Below the pieces are notes generated by a model. It saw only the letters and a program-made list of their open reading frames with translations, was not told the origin of the DNA and searched no databases. A program made the position numbers and the translations under genes. Of a stretch of 64,000 bases of DNA, positions 53,993 through 62,595 are shown piece by piece. Every line of letters starts with the position of its first letter. The stretch's first letter is position 1. Source of the DNA: Candidatus Scalindua sp. SCAELEC01. Lineage in GTDB: Bacteria; Planctomycetota; Brocadiia; Brocadiales; Scalinduaceae. The stretch lies in the NCBI GenBank assembly GCA_004282745.1, contig SHMT01000023.1, forward strand, positions 16,110 through 80,109, written 5' to 3'.

Positions 53993-55348
53993 GTGACATC
54001 AACTAATAAGACAATACTTATAGCCGATGATGATGAAAGCCTGAGAAGGGTCACAGAATATAACCTGAACAATAAAGGATATCGGGTGCTTCTCGCCAGG
54101 AATGGAGAAGAAGCGTTACGGATCTTTAAGAGTGACGATGTTGATATTGTAGTTACTGACATAAAGATGGAAAAGATGGATGGTTTGGAACTTTTGGGGG
54201 AGATTAAGAGACTCAATAAAAATGCCCTCGTAATCATGATAACTGCTTACGGCTCTATTGATACAGCCGTAAGGGCCATGAAGCTGGGGGCGTATGACTA
54301 TATAGTTAAACCCTTTGACAGGGATGAGCTTCTCATTGTAATTGAGAAAGCCCTGAATCTGCAATCCCTGATGTCGGAAAATGTAAGATTGAGACAGGAG
54401 CTAACGGACCGTTTCAGGCTTGACACGATTATTGGTAACAGTTCAAAGATGAGGGGGGTATTCGATTTGGTTGGACGGGTTGCGAAGAGTGATACAACTG
54501 TACTCTTGCAGGGAGAGAGTGGGACAGGCAAGGAGTTAATTGCAAGGGCCATACACGTTGAGAGTTCTCGGGCAGAGAATCCGTTTATCATAGTAAATTG
54601 TTCGGCAATTCCTCAAAATTTAATGGAGAGTGAGATGTTCGGGTATGTAAAGGGGGCTTTTACCGGGGCAATTAAGGATAAAGTGGGAAAGTTTGAGGCT
54701 GCGGATGGTGGTACGATATTCCTGGATGAGGTTGGTGACATGGATAAGGATTTGCAGGTAAAATTTCTCAGAGTACTGCAGGAAAAATCTATCGATAAAG
54801 TTGGTGCAGCGAAAAATACCCATGTAGATGTACGTGTTATTACGGCCACGAATATTTCCCTGGAAACTGCGATAAAAGAGGGTAAATTTAGAGAGGATCT
54901 CTTTTATCGTATCAGTGTAATACCTATCTTACTGCCCCCGTTGAGGGAAAGAAAGGAGGACATTCCTCTACTTGTCCAGCACTTGATGGATAAACACGGT
55001 GATAGAAACTGCCAGATGCTTCCGGAGACCCTTGATATTCTTCAAAGATATGACTGGCCTGGGAATGTGAGAGAACTGGAAAATGTTATTGAAAGGGCCA
55101 TTGTCTTAAAGGGAGAAAACGATGTGATTGGACCTGAGGATATACCTGAACACATAAAGGCTAAGCAATTTTATAGTCCTATAGTAAGGGAGATCCCTGA
55201 TGAAGGTATTAACCTTGAGGAGATTGAAAAGGCGCTCATAATAAACGCCTTGAATAAAGCGGGGCAGAACCAGACAAGGGCGGCGGAACTTCTGGATATT
55301 TCGCGACAGACCATGATGTACCGGATGCGGAAGTATGGAATTAAGTGA
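53993..55348 (+). CDS. Sigma-54-dependent response regulator (NtrC/ZraR type)
   Basis: 451 residues from GTG with AAGGA upstream. Three domains: receiver (ADDDESLRRV at the start, phosphoacceptor Asp56 in VVTDIKMEKMDG, Lys in YIVKPFDRDE); AAA+ activator with Walker A GESGTGKELIARAIH, the sigma-54 contact loop GAFTGA in MFGYVKGAFTGAIKD, and DGGTIFLDEVGD; and a C-terminal Fis-type helix-turn-helix (NQTRAAELLDISRQTMMYRM). It should drive sigma-54 promoters of the metal response. Candidate target sites: 46085, 59917 and 62303. Confidence 0.95.
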   Translation: MTSTNKTILIADDDESLRRVTEYNLNNKGYRVLLARNGEEALRIFKSDDVDIVVTDIKMEKMDGLELLGEIKRLNKNALVIMITAYGSIDTAVRAMKLGAYDYIVKPFDRDELLIVIEKALNLQSLMSENVRLRQELTDRFRLDTIIGNSSKMRGVFDLVGRVAKSDTTVLLQGESGTGKELIARAIHVESSRAENPFIIVNCSAIPQNLMESEMFGYVKGAFTGAIKDKVGKFEAADGGTIFLDEVGDMDKDLQVKFLRVLQEKSIDKVGAAKNTHVDVRVITATNISLETAIKEGKFREDLFYRISVIPILLPPLRERKEDIPLLVQHLMDKHGDRNCQMLPETLDILQRYDWPGNVRELENVIERAIVLKGENDVIGPEDIPEHIKAKQFYSPIVREIPDEGINLEEIEKALIINALNKAGQNQTRAAELLDISRQTMMYRMRKYGIK

Positions 55349-55458
55349 ATTTACGCTCTTCCATATCAATGATTTTGCCAGACCTAAGATTAGAATTTTA
55401 TTTTGAAGACTATGGTTGAGATGTGACATGATATTATTTGAAAAAGAGGGGTAAAGCT

Positions 55459-56781
55459 ATGAGTTTAAAGTGTATTAAAAATAGAGTCTATATTTTCACC
55501 AGGATATTATTAGCTGCATTATCTATTACTACGTTATTTACGGAGATTGCGTTATCAGAAGAGAGTAATGCTGTTTTGAAAATGAGGTGGGTCATCGATG
55601 AAGCCCTGAGATCAAACCCCAAACTCAGGTCTGCCAGATTCAGTTGGGATGCTTCAAAGGAGAGGGTGCCACAGGTTAAGGCATTAGATGACCCGAATAT
55701 AGGCTTTACGTATTATGCCGACCAGGTCCAGACTCGTGTGGGAGAGGTACAAGCCCGTGTGGAGGCATCACAGAAGATACCATATTTCGGGAAACTCAGG
55801 CTGAAAGGTGAGGTGGCTGAGAAGGAGGCAAAGGTTTCCGGGGAAAGGCATAGGACACTCGAAAGGGAAATCATAGCAGAAGCAAAATCATCTTTTTATG
55901 AGTTGTATTGGGTCTATAAGTCAATAGAGATAAACGACGAGAACCGAATGCTTTTAGAGAGGTTTGTTAAGATTGCACAGGTAAAATATGCCACTGGCAG
56001 GGCGACACAGCAGGATGTCTTAAAGGCACAGGTTGAACTCTCCGCTATCATGAATGAATTAATCACTTTGGAACAACTGAAAGAGACTGCAATAGCAAGA
56101 ACAAATATCTTATTAAATAGGCACCCGGAATCACCCCTTGGTACTCCCGAGAGGGTTGATATTACCAAATTTGATGTCTCGATTGCTGACCTTTATGAAA
56201 AAGCAAAAGAGATCAGTCCGGGAATCAGTATTTTTAAATACAAAATTGAACGAGATAAGGCCGCGCATAAACTTGCAAAAAAACAGTATTTTCCCGATTT
56301 TACTTTTGGCTTTAATTATGATTTAGTAAATGACCTGCCCTCATCGGTAACGGCATCACCGATTGGTGAAGGCGGGAATTTTTATAGCGGTACTTTGAGC
56401 ATAAATGTTCCTATCTTTCAGAAAAGGAAATACGACGCGGGTGTAAGAGAAGCGGATGCCAGGCTCAAGTCGAGTGAAAGGGCATATAAAAATATGGAAA
56501 ATCTGACACTCTTTGAAGTGAAAGATTTTCATTTTAAGGTGCAAACATCTGAGAGACTGGTCAAACTTTACAGAGATAATATCATTCCTCAGGCAGAGCA
56601 GTCGCTTAATGCCGCAGAGATTGGTTACCAGTCGGGAAAGGTTGATTTCCTGAATCTTATCGATAGTCAAAGAGTACTGCTTGATTTTAATCTTGCATAT
56701 TACCGGGCAGTAGCTGACTTTGGTATTAACATAGCGCAACTTGAAAGAGTAGTCGGAATAGAGCTGGCCAGAAATCCATAA
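55459..56781 (+). CDS. TolC/CusC-family outer-membrane efflux channel
   Basis: 440 residues from ATG 55459, which has GAGGGG upstream; a TTG at 55438 in frame is unlikely. A signal peptide (about residues 5-35) precedes two repeats of the outer-membrane efflux fold: MRWVIDEALRSNPKLRSARFSW, VEASQKIPYFGKLRLKGEVAEKEA, ELYWVYKSIEINDENRMLLERFVKIAQVKY and, in the second half, LSINVPIFQKRKYDAGVREADARL and AAEIGYQSGKVDFLNLIDSQRVLL. It completes the tripartite metal pump. It follows the regulator by 110 bp, an unusual order (adaptor, pump, kinase, regulator, channel). Confidence 0.93.
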   Translation: MSLKCIKNRVYIFTRILLAALSITTLFTEIALSEESNAVLKMRWVIDEALRSNPKLRSARFSWDASKERVPQVKALDDPNIGFTYYADQVQTRVGEVQARVEASQKIPYFGKLRLKGEVAEKEAKVSGERHRTLEREIIAEAKSSFYELYWVYKSIEINDENRMLLERFVKIAQVKYATGRATQQDVLKAQVELSAIMNELITLEQLKETAIARTNILLNRHPESPLGTPERVDITKFDVSIADLYEKAKEISPGISIFKYKIERDKAAHKLAKKQYFPDFTFGFNYDLVNDLPSSVTASPIGEGGNFYSGTLSINVPIFQKRKYDAGVREADARLKSSERAYKNMENLTLFEVKDFHFKVQTSERLVKLYRDNIIPQAEQSLNAAEIGYQSGKVDFLNLIDSQRVLLDFNLAYYRAVADFGINIAQLERVVGIELARNP

Positions 56782-56852
56782 CCGGGTGAAGTCAGGGTTA
56801 AAAGTGTACAGTATGCAGTAAGCAGTTGGAAAAGAACGAATAACATATCCGC

Positions 56853-58442
56853 ATGATTAAGAAACTCATAAAACAAAATAGAGCATTCTTGTCAACAATT
56901 ACAATCCTCTTTGTCATTTTTGCGATAGTCCTCTATTTTGGGAGTAATAAGATATATGAGAGAGAAGCAAAATGGAGGCATGGTAATGCAATTTCACAAT
57001 TACACTCTGCAAAGGAAAACCTTAAACAATTTTTTGCTGACTTAGAGCATGATTTGTTTTTCCTAAGAAATATTTCAAGCTCTAAAGAATATGTTAACAG
57101 TAATTATGAATCTATGAATTATAAAAGCGAAGTTGAAAAGTTGCTTTACGAGTTCGCGAAAGTTTGTAAACATTATTATCAAATTAGTATTATAGATACT
57201 ACAGGATACGAAGTAATAAGAATAGACAATAGACCTGATAAGACTCCTCTTATCACTCCTAAGGCACAATTACAAAACCGGAAGTATAAAGACTATTACC
57301 AGAAAGCAATGAAACTGGATAACAATCAGATTTACGTATCATCAATACACTCAGGTATTCAGAAAGAAGAGATAGTGGAGGATAATCTTCCCATGATAGA
57401 GTTAGCTATGCCTTTGTTTAGCACTAAAAACGAAAAAAAAGGGGTTCTAGTTCTGAATATGTTTTTATCAAGACTCCTTAAGATTCTCCCTGAAAATATG
57501 TTTATTCAGGCTGGAGATGGAAATTTAATCTCGTTAAGGTTGGACGGATCTATTAACTTTAATGAGTCTCATTATGATTTTAGCGACAGTTCCGGTTGGA
57601 TAGATATTTCAGACGATGAAACTATTCACTATACCGATGTGGAGATTCTTCCCGGTAAGAAATTAGTCGTGGCAATTTTCCACAAGCACCCTATGTTGAA
57701 GGCGCTATTACAAAGATTGATAGTGGTGTCCATAATACTTCTTTCTATATTTCTCTGTCTCATATTGATTATTGGATATCTGAATTTCTTGAGATTCAGA
57801 GAGTTGATCGGAGCGCAAAGGGCCATCATATTTTCTCTCGCAAAGCTTGCTGAACATAGAGACAGTGGAACAGGTGACCATTTGGAAAGGACAAGGGGCT
57901 ACTCAATAATATTGGCGAAACAACTGCGCAAGAACAAAAAATACAAAAGAATTATAACCGATGAATTTATTGAAGACCTTTATGACGCTGCTCCTCTGCA
58001 TGATATAGGTAAAGTAGGAATACGAGATTCCATTTTATTGAAAGAATCAAAACTGACAGAAGAAGAATATGGAAAAATGAAGGGGCACGTTCAGATGGGG
58101 GGGCATATACTTCAGGATGCTATTGATATATTTAAACTGAAACAATCATTTCTCGTTATGGGTAAAAATATTTGTGCGTATCACCATGAGCAATATAATG
58201 GTAAGGGATATCCGGATGGTTTAAAGGGTGAGGAAATTACTGTAGAAGCGAGAATTTTTGCTCTGTGCGATGCGTATGATGCAATTAGGTCAAGTAGATC
58301 TTATAAAGACGAACAATCACATAAAGATGCAGTTAAGAGAATCAGGTCTGATAGAGGAGAACACTTTGACCCGGATATTGTTGATGCTTTTCTGGAATGT
58401 GAAAATGAGTTTTCTATAGAAGTGACCCAAAATCTAACATAA
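56853..58442 (+). CDS. HD-GYP domain protein with extracytoplasmic sensor
   Basis: 529 residues. A membrane helix at about 12-31 and another at about 288-310 bracket a periplasmic Cache-like sensor domain (YYQISIIDTTGYEVIRIDN and LAMPLFSTKNEKKGVLVLNMF are typical). The cytoplasmic part is HD-GYP: HRDSGTGDHLERTRGYS, HDIGKVGIRDSILLK, HVQMGGHIL, YHHEQYNGKGYPDGLKGEEI, FALCDAYDAIRSSRSYK, and RSDRGEHFDPDIVDAF. The family hydrolyses cyclic di-GMP. The GYP loop reads GKGYPDGLKG, as in active enzymes. It lies 70 bp after the TolC gene; whether it belongs to the metal operon is uncertain. Confidence 0.92.
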   Translation: MIKKLIKQNRAFLSTITILFVIFAIVLYFGSNKIYEREAKWRHGNAISQLHSAKENLKQFFADLEHDLFFLRNISSSKEYVNSNYESMNYKSEVEKLLYEFAKVCKHYYQISIIDTTGYEVIRIDNRPDKTPLITPKAQLQNRKYKDYYQKAMKLDNNQIYVSSIHSGIQKEEIVEDNLPMIELAMPLFSTKNEKKGVLVLNMFLSRLLKILPENMFIQAGDGNLISLRLDGSINFNESHYDFSDSSGWIDISDDETIHYTDVEILPGKKLVVAIFHKHPMLKALLQRLIVVSIILLSIFLCLILIIGYLNFLRFRELIGAQRAIIFSLAKLAEHRDSGTGDHLERTRGYSIILAKQLRKNKKYKRIITDEFIEDLYDAAPLHDIGKVGIRDSILLKESKLTEEEYGKMKGHVQMGGHILQDAIDIFKLKQSFLVMGKNICAYHHEQYNGKGYPDGLKGEEITVEARIFALCDAYDAIRSSRSYKDEQSHKDAVKRIRSDRGEHFDPDIVDAFLECENEFSIEVTQNLT

Positions 58443-58548
58443 CTAAACAAATAATTTTTTAGACACAGGGTAAATATTTGTTTATCTATGATACTAAAGG
58501 ATAAAGCAAAAATAATAGCATTTCATAAACTATTTGTAGGAGTTTAAG

Positions 58549-59070
58549 ATTTTAAATATCTACCAGGTAAATGTAACCTTTAGGCTGGATTCAAGTGGAT
58601 GGCAAAATGAAGAGTCTGTAGCATGGGTTGTTGATGACTTTCTTGAAGAGATGACGGAGAGAGTTTCTGTAACTCTGGAAGGGCGTACCGTTTGCCTTCG
58701 TGCCCGAAGGTACAAGGTGATGGTTGTTAGTGGTTCCATGGTTCCCGTTTATTTCTTAGATGCCGGCCTGAAAGAAAATGCCGAATAGGACAGAACGTTA
58801 ACTGATTTTTTTTATGGAGGAGATCCCCATTATCGTTTTTGTCAGGAAGTCCTACTGGGGCTTTGTGGTGTGAGAATGCTGAGATCACTTGACCGATCGA
58901 AAGATGCCTTGTCTTTATATGCCAAATTTACTGAAGAAATTCTTCCGCTATTTTATCAGAACCGTGATCGTTTCATTGACATTATACGCCATTGTATCGC
59001 AATAAATGGTTCATTCTTTAATACACAGAGGATGTTACAACAGTATGTTGTAAATGCCTATTTCCTTTAA
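58549..59070 (+). pseudogene. Broken alpha-glucan phosphorylase (TIGR02094-type), nonsense and internal deletion
   Basis: One frame can be read through an in-frame TAG at 58786-58788. Before it: IYQVNVTFRLDSSGWQNEESV ... VMVVSGSMVPVYFLDAGLKENAE. After it: DRTLTDFFYGGDPHYRFCQE then GLCGVRMLRSL, the N-terminal core of alpha-glucan phosphorylases (usually ENS.WDRTLT..LYGGD...R..QE..LGIGGVRML.ALG). Then the frame jumps straight to EEILPLFYQNRDRFIDIIRH and NGSFFNTQRMLQQYV, the extreme C-terminus of the same family. About 450 central residues, including the catalytic part, are missing. An ATT with GGAG upstream stands where a start would be. Clearly inactive as an enzyme; the C-terminal piece could be expressed from GTG 58870. 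Confidence 0.85.
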
Positions 59071-59109
59071 ATTTTTTGTTCATACATAATTGAGAATATG
59101 AGGTATGTG

Positions 59110-59598
59110 ATGAAAAAAATATCAGTTAAAATAATGTTTGTTATCTTATTAGTAACATGTGTTGGGTGTGGCTATGGTCCTCCTATGAAAGTAACTTTAT
59201 CAAATCTTGCTGATACCCCATCTTTGTATAGAAACAAGAATGTTGAGATTTCAGGGTATGTAATAGGAAATGAGTATTCCGTAGATAAGTACGTAACTTG
59301 GCAATTGCTTCTGGAAGAAAGTGGTATGCGTATTTACTGTTACAAAAATGGTTATAATAGAGATGTTATCGCAATATGTGCAAATCTGGCTGAAGAAGCT
59401 ATGAAGAATAATGAAAAAATAACTGTCACAGGTAGATTACGTGAAGGTGGATATAGCGATAAAGATATAATCAGTGATACTAAGCTGGAATTAAAAACAT
59501 TTGAATATAAAGAATATAAAATAGACACTGACTACGAAGGAGATAAATGGTTACACCCAGCTCATGATACTTACGACATCCATGGTTTTGGACATTAA
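59110..59598 (+). CDS. Small exported OB-fold-like protein
   Basis: 162 residues from ATG 59110, with GAGG six bases upstream; ATG 59098 is the alternative. A lipoprotein-like signal (KIMFVILLVTCVGCGYG) leads into a beta-rich domain with NVEISGYVIGNEYSVD, VTWQLLLEESGMRIYCY and KITVTGRLREGGYSD, the strand pattern of exported OB-fold domains. The C-terminal tail is His/Asp-rich (HPAHDTYDIHGFGH), a possible metal-binding end. No exact family recognised. It lies between the phosphorylase pseudogene and the Cys-rich repeat gene, in an AT-rich zone. Confidence 0.7.
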   Translation: MKKISVKIMFVILLVTCVGCGYGPPMKVTLSNLADTPSLYRNKNVEISGYVIGNEYSVDKYVTWQLLLEESGMRIYCYKNGYNRDVIAICANLAEEAMKNNEKITVTGRLREGGYSDKDIISDTKLELKTFEYKEYKIDTDYEGDKWLHPAHDTYDIHGFGH

Positions 59599-59871
59599 GC
59601 TAACATGTCTTATTTTGTAATTTAAGATTCTGCGTAGTTTTAAAACATTATTTATCACTTCACTAATATCTGAAGATTTAATATTGGACCATAGAATTTT
59701 AGTCTTCTACACACCAGCGTTAAATATTTAGATTCCATCAAACCTCTAACGTATAACGTGCAACTTTTCTATAGATTCATTTCCAACAACACACTGTTTG
59801 GAATCCAACTACTTTTTATGTCTACACCTTTCTCACACACCAATTAAATATTAATATAAAACTTAAGTTAC

Positions 59872-59889
59872 TTAACAATAATGTGTTAA
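59872..59889. promoter_or_regulatory. Inverted repeat upstream of a sigma-54-like promoter
   Basis: TTAACAATAATGTGTTAA, a 6-bp dyad (TTAACA/TGTTAA) with a 6-base centre. Its complement shares TTAACACATTA with the site at 45965. It is 28 bases before the -24 GG at 59918. The 59599-59996 gap otherwise contains no gene. Confidence 0.4.
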
Positions 59890-59916
59890 ATAGTTTCTCT
59901 ATTATTTTGTGACTTT

Positions 59917-59932
59917 TGGTATTAATTTTGCG
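59917..59932 (+). promoter_or_regulatory. Sigma-54-type promoter of the Cys-rich repeat gene
   Basis: TGGTATTAATTTTGCG: GG at 59918-59919, exactly ten bases, GC at 59930-59931, with TTGC intact. Transcription would start near 59943, about 54 bases before the ATG at 59997. Confidence 0.55.
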
Positions 59933-59996
59933 ATTCTGAACAGGTGTAACTTTATCTTAATTTTATTAGTTTTTAAAAGAAGTGGGGTAAACAAAA

Positions 59997-60761
59997 ATGC
60001 TGAGTAAAAAATTTATAGAAATATTTGGTCTTGCAGTTGCGTTTGTTAGCTTAATGATCTTAATGGGGAGTTTTGCTTATGCCAAAGAGGAAGAACACAA
60101 GGTACCGCACAGAAGTGTTGAGGCAGCATCGCCATCAGAAAAACCAACTATGGAGTATCCGGTATGCCCTCACTGTAAAGAAGTGCGTTTAACTTCAAAT
60201 ACAAAAAGGGGTATAGTAGCTGGAAAAAAAATGAAATGTCCGCATTGTAAGGACGAGGTAAAGGAGCTTGCTGTTCATCATTGTGACAAGTGCGGAAACG
60301 ATGTCATGGTGTGCGTGTTGTGCCAGAAGGCATCGTCAGTTTTAAAACCTGCAACCATTGAGTACCCGGTATGCCCTCACTGTAAAGAAGTGCGTTTAAC
60401 TTCAAATACAAAAAGGGGTATAGTAGCTGGAAAAAAAATGAAATGTCCGCATTGTAAGGACGAGGTAGAGGAGCTTGCTGTTCATCATTGTGATAAGTGC
60501 GGAAACGATGTCATGGTATGCGTGTTGTGCCAGAAGGCATCGGTAGATTTAGAACCTGCAACGATGGAGAGTAGATGTCCCAAGTGCAAGAGAGTACTTG
60601 CAAGACGTATTAAGGGAACAATAGCGCCTCCTGTAAAGTGGGAAATGAAATGCCCAGATTGTGGAAAAAAGTCAGAGAAGTGGCTTAATCAACACTGCGA
60701 TACCTGCGATATAGACTTCATAGTCTGTCCCCTTTGCAAGAAGGAACAAGGTAAATCATAA
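59997..60761 (+). CDS. Exported Cys-rich protein with three zinc-ribbon-like repeats
   Basis: 254 residues. A signal peptide (about 1-30, ending AYA) precedes three units of about 69 residues, each with four cysteine pairs: CPHC, CPHC, CDKCG and CVLC. Units 1 and 2 are nearly identical; unit 3 (CPKC, CPDCG, CDTCD, CPLC) is diverged. No CxxCH is present in units 1-2 beyond CPHC, so this is not a classical multiheme protein; 24 Cys in a periplasmic protein suggest metal binding or redox sequestration. A sigma-54-type promoter and a dyad precede it, tying it to the metal efflux regulator at 53993. Family unknown to me. Confidence 0.8.
   Translation: MLSKKFIEIFGLAVAFVSLMILMGSFAYAKEEEHKVPHRSVEAASPSEKPTMEYPVCPHCKEVRLTSNTKRGIVAGKKMKCPHCKDEVKELAVHHCDKCGNDVMVCVLCQKASSVLKPATIEYPVCPHCKEVRLTSNTKRGIVAGKKMKCPHCKDEVEELAVHHCDKCGNDVMVCVLCQKASVDLEPATMESRCPKCKRVLARRIKGTIAPPVKWEMKCPDCGKKSEKWLNQHCDTCDIDFIVCPLCKKEQGKS
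60153..60566. repeat. Recent in-frame tandem duplication, 2 x 207 bp
   Basis: Bases 60153-60359 and 60360-60566 are almost identical, with only scattered changes near the ends. 207 bp is exactly 69 codons, one protein repeat. Confidence 0.9.
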
Positions 60762-60962
60762 AGAATAAGTCTTTGAGCATATACTAGACTTGAGGATGCG
60801 GAAAAGTCAAGCCAAGTTCTACGAATGGTAAATACCATTAATGAAATTAAAGAATTAGTCTCCTTCTGTAATTCATATTCTTGCAGAAGGAGACTATGCT
60901 GTTTAAATGTGCACAAGGAAGTAAAGAGTGCCGAATAGCGTGGAGATGATCATTATAATGGA

Positions 60963-61769
60963 ATGAAAAAATATATGTATAGCATTAGTATCAAACCATT
61001 ATTAAAATTCACTCTTTTAGGGGCTTTGATCGGAGTATTTATTCTTCATCCGTTCACAATGATCATTTATTGGTTAGAATTTAATCCACCTGAAGCACTA
61101 AATTTTTCGTTATTAAAGTTTGTATTGATAAAGATGGCCTCATCATTTTCTGGGGAAATGCTATTTATGACATTCATATTCTCTGGCATAGGTGTTTGTT
61201 TAGGTTTGCTCTTTTGGGTGTATCATAAGAAATTGTCAATCAAAGAGAAAACAATTAATTTCCTCTCCAGTGAACTTGAAAGAGATATACCTTCTTTAAT
61301 AAAAACCGGAGAGGCAGAAACACTTGAGTTCAAGTCATCTGCAAGATGGGATTTTAGGCAACATAAAGTAAACAAGGCGCTTGGATTAGTCATTGTCAAA
61401 ACGATAGCCGGTTTTATGAATAACAAAGGTGGTACCTTACTAATTGGCCTTGATAATGAAGGGATACCTCTTGGTTTGGAACATGATTACAATACACTAA
61501 AGAGGAAAAACCGTGATGGGTATGAACAATTTATTATAGGGTTAATCTCCTCTCATCTTGCTACCGATCTTTGTCTTAATATAAGTGTAATATTTCAAAA
61601 TTTAGAATCTAATGAAATTTGCCGAGTTATTATTTCACCGTCTCTACGCCCTGTCTATTGTCAAGATGGCAATAAAATACAATTTTTTCTTCGCACAGGA
61701 GGAGGTACCCGCGAGCTAAATGTTAAGGAAGCAACGGAATACATTGCGCATCATTGGCCTAAACGATGA
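60963..61769 (+). CDS. Membrane-anchored AlbA_2/Schlafen-type putative DNA- or ATP-binding protein
   Basis: 268 residues. Two membrane helices (KFTLLGALIGVFILHPFTMI at about 15-34 and FIFSGIGVCLGLLFWVYH at about 72-90) are followed by an AlbA_2 domain: GEAETLEFKSSARWD, KTIAGFMNNKGGTLLIGLDNEG, LGLEHDY and a C-terminal FFLRTGGGTRELNVKEATEYI. The domain occurs in regulators and in Schlafen-like proteins, usually without a membrane anchor. No helicase or nuclease partner is adjacent. It may be a membrane-linked sensor or a defence-related protein; I cannot decide. Confidence 0.88.
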   Translation: MKKYMYSISIKPLLKFTLLGALIGVFILHPFTMIIYWLEFNPPEALNFSLLKFVLIKMASSFSGEMLFMTFIFSGIGVCLGLLFWVYHKKLSIKEKTINFLSSELERDIPSLIKTGEAETLEFKSSARWDFRQHKVNKALGLVIVKTIAGFMNNKGGTLLIGLDNEGIPLGLEHDYNTLKRKNRDGYEQFIIGLISSHLATDLCLNISVIFQNLESNEICRVIISPSLRPVYCQDGNKIQFFLRTGGGTRELNVKEATEYIAHHWPKR

Positions 61770-62302
61770 AAAACAGATAAATTGTGTTAATGCAAAACTC
61801 TATAGACAGCTTGAATGGAGTTTAATCTATATAGTGCTTGAACGGAAATGGAAATACACTCACGAAAACCTAGTGGCTGAACGGGTGAGAGATATACTCA
61901 TTGAGAGCCAGTTATGTAAAAATTATAACCCATATTTTTCCCCCTTTCTTTAAGATGGTCCAATATATCACTTCTCTTAGATTCTTTTCATCTCTTTTGT
62001 CGAAAAATAGGGTTTGCTCAACAGGCTCCTTTGGTCAGTATTTAGGAAATTACTTTAACGCAACCAAAGAAGAATAAATCATCAATGAAATAATTTTTAT
62101 TAGACCAAAGATTGTATAGAACGTATTCACCTACTTATTACAAATCAATTATTCAAAAGTTGCTTTTCCCACATCTAACTGCTTGAAACCCATCAATCAA
62201 TCGAACATATCATTCTTTCATACCCCAAATAGTAAAAAAAATACTAATCTAAGTTCTTATACTGCTTTATGGTAATTGATTATTTTTAACTTCTTTGACC
62301 TT

Positions 62303-62319
62303 TTGGCATCAATGTTGTT
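62303..62319 (+). promoter_or_regulatory. Possible sigma-54-like promoter upstream of the YHS protein
   Basis: TTGGCATCAATGTTGTT: GG at 62305-62306, ten bases, GT at 62317-62318. Same TTGGCAT-N5-TTGT form as the motif before the efflux operon (46085). It is 280 bases before the gene, a long leader, so only tentative. Confidence 0.3.
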
Positions 62320-62512
62320 ATTAGATAATCATGCTTATTTTAATAAAAAGAGAAATATTGTAACGGTCTTTTTTTTGTAATCTTTTGCATAAAAATATAT
62401 GAAACTACATAGTTATAAAAAACCCGTTTTGTTTACAATATTACAAGAAACATTTTTCTATTATTACGTTGTTATTGATAATACACGTTATGAGAATATA
62501 AGGAGGTGACAA

Positions 62513-62524
62513 ATGGACGAGTGA
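62513..62524 (+). other. Three-codon mini-ORF with perfect Shine-Dalgarno
   Basis: AAGGAGGTGACAA precedes ATG GAC GAG TGA. The ribosome site is the best in the region, yet the frame codes only Met-Asp-Glu. It lies 71 bases before the YHS protein start and could act as a leader peptide or be a remnant of a lost gene. Confidence 0.4.
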
Positions 62525-62595
62525 TCTCTGTTCTATGGATTATATATATAATAATTTAAACTAATTTTGATAATTTGATTTCAGGAGGTAAATAA

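Larger units (their letters stand above)
61770..62595. other. AT-rich intergenic region
   Basis: About 825 bp with no convincing gene. TAGTGCTTGAACGGAAA at 61832 resembles a family-2 repeat end. A sigma-54-like motif lies at 62303 and a three-codon open frame with a perfect ribosome site at 62513. A 77-codon frame ending at 61953 overlaps the previous gene out of frame and is not supported. Confidence 0.5.

Noticed and set aside
61720..61953. 77-codon frame overlapping the end of the AlbA_2 gene
   Set aside because: The first part is an out-of-frame shadow of the AlbA_2 gene and the rest has no recognisable features.
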